Counted from the stretch's first letter, positions 1 through 8,248 are shown. The stretch is DNA of 64,000 bases from Anaerolineales bacterium (GCA_003105035.1 PQAL01000005.1:182201-246200); one strand, 5' to 3'. The notes: generated by a model not told the origin, from the letters alone. Made by a program: numbers and translations.

Positions 1-2
1 GT

Positions 3-368
3 TCCTGGCTGCATGCCATCATCCAGATCGACAAGCATGCTGAAGATGATGGCAAAAAGGCTATTCAGGCAGCTTTTGCAGGTCATCGCTCGTGTAAGCA
101 TGTGTTTGTGGTCGATAAGGATATCGACATCTACAACCCGCAGGAAGTGGAATGGGCCTTTGCCACTCGCTTCCAGGGTGACACCGACCTGATCATCCTA
201 CCCAGAGAACCAGGCTCAAGTCTGGATCCATCCAGTGAAGTCACCCCGGTTGGTAAACACCTCACCACCAAGCTTGGCTTTGATCTCACTAAACCACTCA
301 CCACCCAGGGTAAAGATTTCGAGAAAGCACTCTTCCCCGTGGTTGATATGGCAAAATATCTCAAGTAA
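3..368 (+). CDS. UbiD-family decarboxylase, C-terminal part (cut by window start)
   Basis: The first in-frame codon is at base 3 and the gene runs in from the left, leaving about 121 C-terminal residues. The segment matches the end of UbiD-type prenyl-FMN (de)carboxylases: a [21 protein letters not shown] stretch (acidic DxDID followed by xVEWA), an arginine in ATRFQ, a PGSSLDPSS motif, and a [12 protein letters not shown] ending. The catalytic Arg/Glu residues lie upstream and are not visible. The TAA is 57 bp before an AcnX dehydratase gene on the same strand, so an operon is likely. UbiD next to AcnX is the arrangement of anhydromevalonate-phosphate decarboxylase with phosphomevalonate dehydratase in archaea. 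Substrate assignment remains inference, and an aromatic-acid decarboxylase is the alternative. Confidence 0.88.
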   Translation, partial: SWLHAIIQIDKHAEDDGKKAIQAAFAGHRSCKHVFVVDKDIDIYNPQEVEWAFATRFQGDTDLIILPREPGSSLDPSSEVTPVGKHLTTKLGFDLTKPLTTQGKDFEKALFPVVDMAKYLK

Positions 369-425
369 TCTTCGGCATACGATGAATGGTGGGTGTGAGG
401 AATTGATCTCCTCAAAAAGGGAAAT

Positions 426-1619
426 ATGCAGCTAACGCTTGAAGAAACGCAGATGCTCGACGGCAAGCATGGCAAGGCAGTGCAAAAAGCCATGCAAATT
501 CTGGTGGCGCTCGGGAACATATACGGCGCGGAGCGCATGATCCCCATCACCTCAGTGCAGGTAGCTGGGGTAAGCTACGACAACCTGGGTGAGGCTGGCT
601 TGCAGTTCCTTTCAGGGTTGGCGGATGGTGGTGGTAAAGCCCGCATCCCGACCACCCTCAACCCGGCAGGCATGGACATTGAGAATTGGCCTGCCCTTGG
701 GATTCCAGCTGAATTTGCCGAACGACAGTTGCGTGTAATTGAGGCCTTTTCTCGAATGGAGATAGCAACTACCTGTACTTGCACGCCCTATCTCATCGGT
801 AACCTGCCCTGCCTCGGAGATCATCTGGCCTGGTCTGAATCCTCAGCCGTTTGCTATGCCAACTCCGTGCTCGGGGCTCGCACCAACCGGGAAGGCGGTC
901 CATCTGCCCTGGCGGCAGCCCTTACCGGCCGCACACCCGAGTACGGGCTGCACCTCGATATTAACCGTCAGCCTGAACTTTGCTTTGAGGTGGATGCCCA
1001 ATTACGGGAGAATAGTGATTTTGGGGCATTGGGTAAAGTCATCGGCGACAAAATCCAGGCACTGCGGCAGGTGCCGTTTATCAAGGGTGTGCCATCTGCC
1101 ACCCTCGAAAACCTAAAATCCTTCTGTGCCAGCCTGGCCACTTATGGAGGTTCAGCCATCTTCCATATAGCAGGCATCACGCCTGAAGCAGGCCTGTACA
1201 AGCCTTCCCAAAACACCCTCAGGATTATCCAAACTGACCTGGATAATGCCAGGGATATGCTCAATGATGCCGATCAGCAGGATGTTGACTTCATCAGCCT
1301 GGGCTGCCCACATCTTAGTCTGGGCGAGGTCGCCCGCATTGCTCAGCTCCTCGACGGTCGGCTGGTGAGAAAGGAATTCTGGATCACCACCGCCCGCCCG
1401 ATTAAACAACAGGCGGATCAGCTAGGTTATACAAATATTATTGAAGCAACTGGAGCCAGGTTTGCCACCGATACCTGTTGTGTGGTCGCTCCCATCCGTG
1501 AGCGCTTCAAGGTAATGGCCACTGACAGTGCCAAAGCCTGCTACTATGCTTCTGCTAAGAACAGGTTCAAAACAGTGTTCTTACCCTTTGATGAAGTAGT
1601 CAGGTTGGCACTGAAATGA
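426..1619 (+). CDS. Aconitase X (AcnX) catalytic large subunit
   Basis: This 397-residue protein is the large (catalytic) subunit of the AcnX/DUF521 dehydratase family, which carries an iron-sulfur cluster. Candidate cluster ligands are Cys119 in TCTCTPY, Cys294 in SLGCPH and Cys351/352 in TDTCCV, the three positions conserved in the family. Other family marks are an N-terminal LTxEExxMLDGxxG and a GGPSALAAALTGRTPEYG stretch. The ATG at 426 has an AGGGA ribosome site just upstream. It overlaps the small subunit gene by 4 bp (ATGA). Known AcnX enzymes act as cis-3-hydroxyproline dehydratase (usually fused or paired) or archaeal phosphomevalonate dehydratase. The split two-subunit form beside a UbiD gene favours the second reaction, while the downstream aminotransferase leaves amino-acid catabolism open. 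Confidence 0.9.
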   Translation: MQLTLEETQMLDGKHGKAVQKAMQILVALGNIYGAERMIPITSVQVAGVSYDNLGEAGLQFLSGLADGGGKARIPTTLNPAGMDIENWPALGIPAEFAERQLRVIEAFSRMEIATTCTCTPYLIGNLPCLGDHLAWSESSAVCYANSVLGARTNREGGPSALAAALTGRTPEYGLHLDINRQPELCFEVDAQLRENSDFGALGKVIGDKIQALRQVPFIKGVPSATLENLKSFCASLATYGGSAIFHIAGITPEAGLYKPSQNTLRIIQTDLDNARDMLNDADQQDVDFISLGCPHLSLGEVARIAQLLDGRLVRKEFWITTARPIKQQADQLGYTNIIEATGARFATDTCCVVAPIRERFKVMATDSAKACYYASAKNRFKTVFLPFDEVVRLALK

Positions 1620-2041
1620 GCTATCATGGCCGTAGTATTTATAATGGCAAAGCAAGAGGCCGTCTCTTGGTCTCCTCCCAGGCTATCTCGTTCTTCGGCG
1701 GTGTTGACCCTGAGACTGGGGTGGTGGTTGAGCGCGGCCATGACCTGGAAGGGCAATGCATCTCCGGTAGGGTTTTGGTTTTCCCCACTGGTAAGGGATC
1801 TACAGTTGGCTCTTATACCTTATACCGACTGAAACATAATGGCCATGCCCCGATCGCCATCTTGAACGCGGAATGCGAAACCATCACAGCAGTAGGCTGC
1901 ATTATTGCTGAAATTGCCTGCGTTGACCAGCTATCGATCCATGAGCTCAAGACCGGCTGGATGGTTTCTATTGATGAAGGCTTGATCGTAATTGAACAAG
2001 AATCAGGGTACTCTCTGGAGGAGCAAGCTCATGAAGAATAG
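1616..2041 (+). CDS. Aconitase X small subunit (swivelling domain)
   Basis: 141 residues matching the DUF126 swivelling domain that completes the AcnX active site. Visible marks are an N-terminal beta-strand region with GRSIYNGKARGRLLVS, then GVDPETGVV, then the diagnostic GRVLVFPTGKGSTVGSYTLYRL loop that contributes the catalytic serine region in AcnX/PMDh proteins. The length is typical of stand-alone small subunits. Its start overlaps the large subunit stop and its last 11 bases overlap the aminotransferase start at 2031, so the three genes are translationally coupled. A heterodimeric 4Fe-4S dehydratase with the previous gene is the expected complex. Confidence 0.9.
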   Translation: MSYHGRSIYNGKARGRLLVSSQAISFFGGVDPETGVVVERGHDLEGQCISGRVLVFPTGKGSTVGSYTLYRLKHNGHAPIAILNAECETITAVGCIIAEIACVDQLSIHELKTGWMVSIDEGLIVIEQESGYSLEEQAHEE

Positions 2042-3206
2042 ATCCTTATTAATGATCCCAGGCCCAGTGGAATTTGAACCTGCTGTCTTGGCGGCTATGG
2101 GCGAGCCTACCACAAGTCATCTGGCTGTTGATTTTATCGAAGCGTTCAGCCAGGTACTGCAAGACTTGCGCCGCGTATTCGAAAGCCCGTCTGGGCAACC
2201 ATTACTATTAGCTGGCTCAGGCACTCTAGCCATGGACTGTGCCGGCGCTAACCTGATCGAGCCAGGGGATAAGGCACTGGTTGTGGACACAGGTTATTTC
2301 TCTGAGCGCTTTGCCCTTATCCTGCAGCGTTATGGGGCTCAGGTGCAGCGAGTCACTGCTCCTCCTGGAAGCCGCCCAAGCCTCGAGCAAGTCAAATCCA
2401 CCCTTGATGCCGATGCCTACAAGCTGCTGACCATCACGCATGTAGATACCTCCACCGCGGTGATTACCGAAGTAGAGCAGTTGGCCAGGCTGGGGAAGCA
2501 GTACGGCTGCCTGGTCGTCGTTGATGGTGTGTGCTCAGTGGCTGGTGAAGTGCTGATGATGGACAAATGGGGTGTGGACCTGGCTCTGACTGCTTCGCAA
2601 AAGGCACTCGGCGTTCCGCCCGGCCTGGCAATATTGATGATTGGCACACAGGCCCTGGAGAGATTCCAAAAACGCTCAACCCCCGTGTTGAATTACTATG
2701 CCGATTGGGCCAATTGGCTACCCATCATGCAAGCCTATGAAGCCCGTAAGCCCAGTTATTTTGGCACTCCGCCCGTAAATCTGATAGTTGCCATGCAGGT
2801 CAGCTTGAAGCAAATTTTAGCTGAGGGGATGTCCAGGCGATCCACCCGGCATATCGCCATCAGCCATGCCTGTAAGGCTGGCATCCAGGCACTTGGCTTG
2901 ACTCAGGTGCCTCTCCAACCGGAATTTGCCGCCCATACCCTCACTGCTCCACGCTACCCGATCGGAGTTAATGGACAGGAATTCCTGGCCAAGGTGCTGG
3001 CGGCTGGGGTCACTCTTGCCGGTGGACTGCTGCCGAGCATCCGCAGTGAGTATTTCCGCATCGGGCATATGGGTGCGGTCACACTAGGCGATGTGTTAGC
3101 CACCATCAGCGCTATTGAAACCGCTCTGGAGGGTTCAGGTTATAAGTTCACCCCCGGCATAGGGATCGAAGCTGCCCGAAGTTCAGGGAAGATACTCTCC
3201 AGCTGA
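2031..3206 (+). CDS. Class V aminotransferase (alanine-glyoxylate / serine-pyruvate type)
   Basis: 391 residues of a fold-type I PLP enzyme resembling serine-pyruvate/alanine-glyoxylate aminotransferases. Visible marks: N-terminal MIPGPVEF (the family's PGP motif), a GSGTLAMDCAGANL cofactor phosphate loop, VVVDGVCSVAG with the PLP-binding Asp165, and the Schiff-base lysine Lys191 in TASQKALG. The open frame extends upstream to 1992, but the ATG at 2031 is preferred because GGAGGAG lies 7 bases before it and the protein then starts where the family starts. It overlaps the AcnX small subunit and probably shares its transcript. It would move an amino group between an amino acid and glyoxylate or pyruvate. 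Its link to the AcnX/UbiD reactions is not obvious from sequence. Confidence 0.87.
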   Translation: MKNRSLLMIPGPVEFEPAVLAAMGEPTTSHLAVDFIEAFSQVLQDLRRVFESPSGQPLLLAGSGTLAMDCAGANLIEPGDKALVVDTGYFSERFALILQRYGAQVQRVTAPPGSRPSLEQVKSTLDADAYKLLTITHVDTSTAVITEVEQLARLGKQYGCLVVVDGVCSVAGEVLMMDKWGVDLALTASQKALGVPPGLAILMIGTQALERFQKRSTPVLNYYADWANWLPIMQAYEARKPSYFGTPPVNLIVAMQVSLKQILAEGMSRRSTRHIAISHACKAGIQALGLTQVPLQPEFAAHTLTAPRYPIGVNGQEFLAKVLAAGVTLAGGLLPSIRSEYFRIGHMGAVTLGDVLATISAIETALEGSGYKFTPGIGIEAARSSGKILSS

Positions 3207-3350
3207 TTTAGTTAGCTAGCCTGTCTACCACTAAATTTGAGTTTATTTTTCTCGCCAACCGGCTGCGGGACATTTGACTGCTCAACTGCACCTCGCGAAG
3301 TAACCTGCATCTTCTCGGGTTATATGAATTTTAACCAATCACTCATTGGG

Positions 3351-3752
3351 TTATAACTGCTTCTTTGACAGGAAATACTCCTTCATCGGCTCAAAATACG
3401 ATTCCACCCAGCCTTCTTCATACTGTTTTCCATGAGGTGGCAGGCCAGTGTGCCGCAGGGTGAGCCTGGTCTGGTCACCTTCCTCAACCAAGGTAATCTC
3501 AATGCGAGAATCAGGCTCATCGGGACTAAACTCAGTGGTTCGCCATAATTGTACAATGTGCTTCCCAGGAAGAAGCTCCAGCGTCTTCCCGTGGATATAA
3601 CCATCCCAGGCATCGAACTCACCACCCACGTTGGATGCGACAGTTGCCGGGCTGCCCGTCATGGCTGAGTGGCCATCCGAACTCAACCAGGCATGATAGA
3701 TTTCCATTGATGTAGCAGGGAGTAATGCAGATACGGTAAACTCTATTGTCAT
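3351..3752 (-). CDS. SRPBCC (AHSA1-like START superfamily) protein
   Basis: 133 residues of the helix-grip SRPBCC fold, AHSA1 (Hsp90 ATPase activator homologue) group. Marks: an N-terminal strand followed by LPATSMEIYHAWLSSDGHSAMTG, then GGEFDAWDGYIHGKTLELLPGKHIVQLWR and a C-terminal GWVESYFEPMKEYF helix. Proteins of this group bind hydrophobic ligands or act as stress-related accessory factors, and no catalytic residues can be named. The gene stands alone, beyond the terminator of the seleno-peroxiredoxin gene on the same strand. A GGTGA ribosome site precedes the ATG. Confidence 0.82.
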   Translation of the reverse strand: MTIEFTVSALLPATSMEIYHAWLSSDGHSAMTGSPATVASNVGGEFDAWDGYIHGKTLELLPGKHIVQLWRTTEFSPDEPDSRIEITLVEEGDQTRLTLRHTGLPPHGKQYEEGWVESYFEPMKEYFLSKKQL

Positions 3753-3762
3753 CGTTCACCTA

Positions 3763-3792
3763 TAAAAAACCCGGAAGCGTAATGCTTCCGGG
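3763..3792 (-). terminator. Rho-independent terminator of the peroxiredoxin gene
   Basis: A perfect 9-bp stem (CCCGGAAGC at 3770-3778 pairing with GCTTCCGGG at 3784-3792) with a 5-nt loop. Read on the minus strand it is followed by six T residues, 8 bp beyond the stop of the peroxiredoxin gene. Confidence 0.9.
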
Positions 3793-3799
3793 CAATTGG

Positions 3800-4570
3800 T
3801 TATTTTGTGATTTTTTCCTTTACGGCGGCTTCGACCTTCTTCTCGTCAAAGCCCACCAGGATGGTGCCTTCAATATCAAAGCTTGGGGTTGTGCGGGTGC
3901 CGTTCGCCCACTTTTTTACCTGGTCAGCAGCACCGGGGGTGACGTCAATATCCACCTCGGTATACTCCACGTTGTTCGCCTGGAACCAGGCACGAGCCCG
4001 GCGGCAACCAGGACACCAGCGCGTACAGTACATCACCACACCCCCGTGAGGCAAACGGATCTCATCTGGATTTATCGGAGGAGGTGCCGGACTGCGTAAA
4101 GCAGCTTCAGGGTCTATACGGCGCAGCACTTCCAGCACGACATCATTGTCGGGCTGATGGTCAATATCATGGATATCGATGTAGCGGATATATCCACGCT
4201 TATCAATGACGAAAATCGCTCGCTCGGTATAACCATCCGGCTCGCGGAACACCCCATACAGTTTTGCCACCCTGCCGTGCGGCCAGAAATCACTCATTAA
4301 TGGGTAGTTTATGCCACCCAGAGATTCCGCCCAAGCTTTCAGGCAGGGAACATGATCAACACTTAGGCCCAGAACCTGGGCATCCAATCCCTCGAACTTG
4401 GCTTTATCAGCCTCATACGATGGGATTTGGCCCGTTCAGATGGGCGTCCAGGCCAAAGGAAAGAACACCAGAACCACATTCTTGCCGAGGTAATCACTCA
4501 GCTTGACGTCCTTATCCAAATGAGATGGTAAAGAAAAATCAGGCGCTGCCTGACCGACGTATAGTTTCAT
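3800..4570 (-). CDS. Selenocysteine peroxiredoxin fused to a glutaredoxin-like domain
   Basis: Read from the ATG at 4570 (AAGGAGG ribosome site 6-7 bases upstream), the frame is open to 3800 except for one TGA at complement 4436-4438. With that codon as selenocysteine the product is 256 residues with Sec45 in [20 protein letters not shown], exactly the peroxidatic cysteine position of AhpC/TSA peroxiredoxins. The N-terminal half continues with [14 protein letters not shown], as in thiol peroxidases of this class. A Pro-rich linker then leads to a glutaredoxin/mycoredoxin-like domain with CTRWCPGC (Cys182, Cys186, Cys189) and a TTPSF cis-Pro motif. The fused domain probably recycles the oxidised selenolate, reducing peroxides in the cytosol. 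A hairpin 11-25 nt after the TGA could be the SECIS. Automatic annotation would start at TTG 4387 and lose the active site. The alternative, a nonsense mutation, is unlikely given the exact position. Confidence 0.9.
4411..4438 (-). promoter_or_regulatory. Sec TGA codon and candidate bacterial SECIS hairpin
   Basis: The TGA is at complement 4436-4438. Hand folding of the following minus-strand RNA gives UCCCAU / AUGAGG with a CGU loop (one C.A mismatch and one U.G pair), starting 11 nt after the TGA with the loop 16 nt away. Bacterial SECIS elements lie in this range and carry a G in the first loop positions. The stem is modest, so the position of the codon is stronger evidence than the fold. 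Confidence 0.55.
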
Positions 4571-4610
4571 ATTTGCCTCCTTTCTGGTGTGCTATTTTAC
4601 ACCAACTTTA

Positions 4611-4640
4611 ATGAAAAATGGGCAGCTCTGACTGCCCATT
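4611..4640 (-). terminator. Rho-independent terminator after the DUF2892 gene
   Basis: Perfect 9-bp stem (AATGGGCAG 4617-4625 with CTGCCCATT 4632-4640), 6-nt loop, followed on the minus strand by a T-run. It separates the DUF2892 gene from the seleno-peroxiredoxin gene, so the latter needs its own promoter. A TGTAAAAT element about 30 bp before its ATG is a candidate -10. Confidence 0.85.
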
Positions 4641-4659
4641 CTGCAAAAACCGATTAACG

Positions 4660-4875
4660 TTACTTAATGTCACGTGCAAAGAAAGGCCCTCCAAACAAAG
4701 GCGCAAATACACAAAAATTAAACAAACCTGCTACCAGGGGCACCAAACCGATGACTGCCAATATGATCCCTCCAGTACCGTGAATCACAGCCAGACCGAT
4801 AATGATCAGGGCAATCCCTGCCACGATGCGCAACAAACGACCAACCAACGAAGACATAAAGCGTGCGAAACCCAT
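4660..4875 (-). CDS. DUF2892 small membrane protein (YgaP transmembrane-like)
   Basis: 71 residues with two hydrophobic helices: LLRIVAGIALIIIGLAVI and GIILAVIGLVPLVAGLFNFC. The GLFNFCVFAPLFG ending matches the DUF2892 family, found alone or as the membrane anchor of rhodanese proteins such as YgaP. A good AAAGGAG-type site lies before the ATG. It has its own terminator at 4611-4640. The function of the stand-alone form is unknown. A membrane-anchored rhodanese is encoded 55 kb away, but nothing links the two. Confidence 0.85.
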   Translation of the reverse strand: MGFARFMSSLVGRLLRIVAGIALIIIGLAVIHGTGGIILAVIGLVPLVAGLFNFCVFAPLFGGPFFARDIK

Positions 4876-4929
4876 TTTTTCTCCTTTTTACACCCAAATA
4901 AATAGTTTATTCAATGCTAGCGAAGTTGT

Positions 4930-7203
4930 TCATACATTTAGATAAACATGGGAGAAAAAAGTTACATCTCGCGCATGCGAAAAAACCTGGGTGATCAAAT
5001 CGTCTTCCTGCACACCGAACGGTTGCATGATGGCAGCAGCAGCCCGCAGCAGAAGCACCTTGTAACGTTCCTGGTCTACCGTGCGTACATCAGGAGGCTG
5101 AGGCAGGTCCCAGGCATGCACGCCCGGCTCACCCATGGTGTATACGAAGCGTACGCGCTGCCCGGGGCGCAAGTCCTTCCCAATAGCTGCCAGCTGAGCC
5201 GCCGCCCGGGCTGCGGGCGAGGGAGTGCGGTATTCAGAAAGCTCGCGGCTCAACGTCAGAGAAACCAGCAGGTCTTCAACCGGCACCTTGCCGGTACGCA
5301 GGCGGGTGAGGGCCCTGCGGATCAGGCTCAGGATTTTCGGCAGGTATGCAGAGCGGTCATCTACATTAGGTATATGCACCAGGGTATCGAGGATCTGCAT
5401 TTGCACATCCGATACCCAGGTAGGAGTGTCATGGCGCCGCACTTCAATGCCACGCATTTTCAACGAGCCATCCTGGAAAACACCAAAGTATCGGTTGGGC
5501 ACCGGCACGCGCTCATCCAGGCGCGACGGCAGGAAAGCCACCCAGCGGTAAATACCATCCAGGGCGATCGGCAGGCCGGTACGGTTGGTGATTTCATCCA
5601 GAAGGGGCTGGAAGTCTGGCACTTTGGCACAGCCCTTCTTCTTCACCCACAGGCCGTCCACATACATGTGCAGCACAACAAAGCCCAGGTCTTCAGCAGC
5701 CTCCTTGGCACGCAGCAGCATCTCGCGCCCATAGGCGGTTACCGCCTCATGTGCCTCGATGCGCCCAAAACGGGCATTCTTATAACCCAGGTAGCCAAAG
5801 CATGTCACCAGCAGCCATTTATGAGCCGTGGCCTGGGCCTGGTAGGTGGTGCGACGCGGGTCCCAGGCAGGCAGCTCAGCCAGGCGCAGCTTGAGCTCCA
5901 GGCGCTTATCCAGGAGCGGCGCCAGCGTTTGGGGGATCAGTCCAGAGTTCTCCTGGTCTATCCACAAGCCAAGCTCCGAAACGCGTTCCAGGCGGGCATA
6001 TTGGTCGCGGCCAACAGTATTGGGGTCCGCCACCGTCTCAGGGGAGATATTGAAGTGGCGCATGATGCTGGGGTACATCGAGATGAAGTCCACCTCCCCC
6101 ACGTCGCGGTGCAGGCCGATCAGCGGTTGGTAGACTAACCCCCCTTGGTCCGCCTGCATCATCTCGATGGCACTCTTGGGGCGCTCGGCCTGCTGCTTAT
6201 GCCAGGGCACCATGATGCCCAGGCGCAGGGCGGTCACCATTTGCATGGCAGAGATACCGCTGCCCGGGGAAACGCGTGCCACCACCTGCCCTGCCAGAGC
6301 AGTAACGCGCGCCAGCTCATACACTCCTTCCAGACCGTATTCGTGGAACAGCATGGCATTGCAGCCATCGATATGCCAGCGTCCGAACAGGTGCACCTGT
6401 TTACCCCGGTAGATCACCCTCCCATATGCCATATAGCTGCGTTCCTCCTTGCGGGTCACCTCCCTGCCGGGCTCACGGTTCAGGGGCAACGGGATATGCC
6501 ACTGCTCCGACAGGTCAATCAGGTACGGGAGCAGCCATGTGTCGCCCCAGGCAGTCATCAGGATGTCAGGATCCTGGCGCTCCAGGATGGCGCGCAGATT
6601 GACCAGCAAGGACCGCGGACGTTGCAGGCTGAAGCGGTAGGAAGCACTCAGCGACCGTACGTACAGATTTCTGGGAATAGCATGAGCCGGGTCAATATCT
6701 GGCTCAATTGCCATCAGGCGTAGAGGTGGGGCAGGTGGGTCCAGCTCCCAGGGCGTATCCAACGTCTGGATGGTTTGCACCTTCCCGTTCTCGTCCACCT
6801 CCACCCGGCAATGCACCAGCGGGAAGGTATTGTAGAGAGCAGCATGGCGCGTGGTGAGGGGCAGGTCAGCATCGTAATAAGGCAGCTCGGGGAATTCACG
6901 CGCCACCCGGTTGAACAGGTAGGGTTGGGTTGCCGTATCAGGCACAGTGGCTTCTAGCACCTGCACCGGCTGCGGCGAGAAGATATCGCGCCGCTCGCTG
7001 CGCTTCAGCCTCACCTTCTCAGGCTGGGCCTTCAGAAAGCGCCACAGCTGGCGCAGGCGGGCCGGCTCACCAGCCGCGTAAAAGGTGATGGGAAAATCTT
7101 GGGTCAAGCGGTAGCGCTGTCCGTCCTCGCCGATCAGCCAGAGCACAAGCCCGGGTTGCGTATCGGCAAACAGGTCCAGCAGCCAGCCGGTCAGCTCAGC
7201 CAT
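4930..7203 (-). CDS. Degenerate family B DNA polymerase (PolB2-like)
   Basis: 757 residues with a family B polymerase palm. Motif A is intact (Asp372 in DFISMYPSI). Motif B keeps Lys462 and Gly470 but reads KWLLVTCFGYLG, lacking the usual Asn-Ser. Motif C reads YVDGLW, so Asp516 remains but the second catalytic Asp of DTD is a Leu. The exonuclease region also lacks its acidic motif (LMAIEPDID where FDIE is expected). This double degeneracy is the hallmark of archaeal PolB2 and its bacterial relatives. It is the last gene of a three-gene minus-strand operon and overlaps the previous gene by 8 bp. Inference: a damage-tolerance polymerase or a scaffold, not a replicase. Whether it polymerises alone is open. 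Confidence 0.85.
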   Translation of the reverse strand: MAELTGWLLDLFADTQPGLVLWLIGEDGQRYRLTQDFPITFYAAGEPARLRQLWRFLKAQPEKVRLKRSERRDIFSPQPVQVLEATVPDTATQPYLFNRVAREFPELPYYDADLPLTTRHAALYNTFPLVHCRVEVDENGKVQTIQTLDTPWELDPPAPPLRLMAIEPDIDPAHAIPRNLYVRSLSASYRFSLQRPRSLLVNLRAILERQDPDILMTAWGDTWLLPYLIDLSEQWHIPLPLNREPGREVTRKEERSYMAYGRVIYRGKQVHLFGRWHIDGCNAMLFHEYGLEGVYELARVTALAGQVVARVSPGSGISAMQMVTALRLGIMVPWHKQQAERPKSAIEMMQADQGGLVYQPLIGLHRDVGEVDFISMYPSIMRHFNISPETVADPNTVGRDQYARLERVSELGLWIDQENSGLIPQTLAPLLDKRLELKLRLAELPAWDPRRTTYQAQATAHKWLLVTCFGYLGYKNARFGRIEAHEAVTAYGREMLLRAKEAAEDLGFVVLHMYVDGLWVKKKGCAKVPDFQPLLDEITNRTGLPIALDGIYRWVAFLPSRLDERVPVPNRYFGVFQDGSLKMRGIEVRRHDTPTWVSDVQMQILDTLVHIPNVDDRSAYLPKILSLIRRALTRLRTGKVPVEDLLVSLTLSRELSEYRTPSPAARAAAQLAAIGKDLRPGQRVRFVYTMGEPGVHAWDLPQPPDVRTVDQERYKVLLLRAAAAIMQPFGVQEDDLITQVFSHARDVTFFSHVYLNV

Positions 7204-7657
7204 GGAAGTTCATCAGCGTCGGCCCCGCCTCAGGGGGGTCGGGTGCCGCGGCAGGAGGTTCTGGCTTCGCCGGACCATGCGGCACGCCAGCTGGTTCCTC
7301 TCCACCCGAGGCGGGAAGTGAGGTAGAGCTTTCGGCCTCCACCTGGGCAGTGAGGGCATCCAGGTAGGCCGTGGAATCACCCTGCTCCAGTTGCTCCAGG
7401 GCAGCCGCCTCTGCCGGGTTAAGCAGGTAGCGCATGCGCAGCACCAGCTTGTGCTCCTCCAGCAGCATGGCAAGCAGGAAAGTCTCGAAAGGCAGGGCAT
7501 GCGAGGCATACGCCGCGGCCGCCAGGTGCTTGTGGGCAGCGGCAAACAAGTCATCCAGGGCTTTTTGGTCACTGCGGCGCAGGGCGCGCCGGAAACGCAG
7601 GAAAGATTCCTGCTCCTTCAGAAAAACTTGCGTTACAGATGGAAGTGTGCGTCCCAT
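7196..7657 (-). CDS. Small helical protein of the PolB2-like operon
   Basis: 153 residues, not recognised. The first ~105 residues are rich in Leu/Ala/Arg/Glu and predicted helical (VFLKEQESFLRFRRALRRSD, then ALPFETFLLAMLLEEHKLVLRMRYLL). The last ~45 are a Pro/Ala/Glu-rich disordered tail ending in the hydrophobic peptide LMNFHG. It starts from an ATG behind a perfect AAGGAGGT site and sits between the RecA-like and PolB-like genes with tight spacing (12 bp and an 8-bp overlap). By position it is probably an obligate partner or adaptor. A short hydrophobic end on a floppy tail would suit docking on another replication protein, but this is speculation. Confidence 0.7.
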   Translation of the reverse strand: MGRTLPSVTQVFLKEQESFLRFRRALRRSDQKALDDLFAAAHKHLAAAAYASHALPFETFLLAMLLEEHKLVLRMRYLLNPAEAAALEQLEQGDSTAYLDALTAQVEAESSTSLPASGGEEPAGVPHGPAKPEPPAAAPDPPEAGPTLMNFHG

Positions 7658-7669
7658 AAGAAAACCTCC

Positions 7670-8242
7670 TTAAAACAAACGCAATGGCTCGACAGGCTGC
7701 GGTTCCTCGTAGCTCCATACCTTCCCGGCAGCCGCGCTCAGCATCTCAAGCAGCTCAACGGGCTGATCACGAGTGGGCATACAGGTGCTGACGGCCACCG
7801 AAGCGGCCCGGCTCAAGCGGCGTAGCTCCCCCAGGCTCACCTGCAGCAGGCGCAGGCGCTCGGTCAGCTTGACGTTTTCATCATAGAATGTATCCAGCAG
7901 GTTGAGCACCAGGACGGGTGCGGTGTTGGCCACCGTCTCGGTGAGCAGGGTTTCCACCTGGTAGCAAGTGAAGGCACGCGCCACACTCACCCGCTCGAGG
8001 GCAGATTGGAAGCGGGGGGTGTGCTGGCGTAGCTGGCGGGCCAGGCCATAACCATCGAAGCAGTTGCCTGCGTCCAGCAGGCGCACCGGGCTGGCAACGG
8101 CCAGGCGGGCAGTCAGGATGGTCATCAGCTGGCGTTGAGCCCGGTGTGGTGCGATTACCAGGTGTAGCTGGCGGGGGGAAAGCTGAAGAACGCTTTCTGC
8201 AGACCTGTCATAGTCATAAGCAGGATATGCTATTGTTTCCAT
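7670..8242 (-). CDS. RecA/Rad51-like protein lacking the Walker A loop
   Basis: 190 residues with the outline of a RecA/RadA core but no GxxxxGKT loop: the P-loop position reads VIAPHRAQRQLM. Rad51-like features that remain are LLDAGNCFDGYGLARQL, VSVARAFTCYQVETLL (compare VARAxxxxxQxELL in RadA/Rad51), a hydrophobic VLVLNLLDTFYDEN strand at the Walker B position, and LGELRRLSRAASVAVSTC. It is therefore probably a non-ATPase paralogue, analogous in role to ImuA of bacterial mutasomes. First gene of the operon, with a LexA-type box 15-28 bp before its ATG and no ribosome site, so it is probably leaderless. Confidence 0.75.
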   Translation of the reverse strand: METIAYPAYDYDRSAESVLQLSPRQLHLVIAPHRAQRQLMTILTARLAVASPVRLLDAGNCFDGYGLARQLRQHTPRFQSALERVSVARAFTCYQVETLLTETVANTAPVLVLNLLDTFYDENVKLTERLRLLQVSLGELRRLSRAASVAVSTCMPTRDQPVELLEMLSAAAGKVWSYEEPQPVEPLRLF

Positions 8243-8248
8243 GTCCTG

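Noticed and set aside
4948..6138. Long plus-strand frame opposite the PolB gene (396 codons)
   Set aside because: It is antisense to a gene with clear polymerase motifs, has no ribosome site, and its protein resembles no family.
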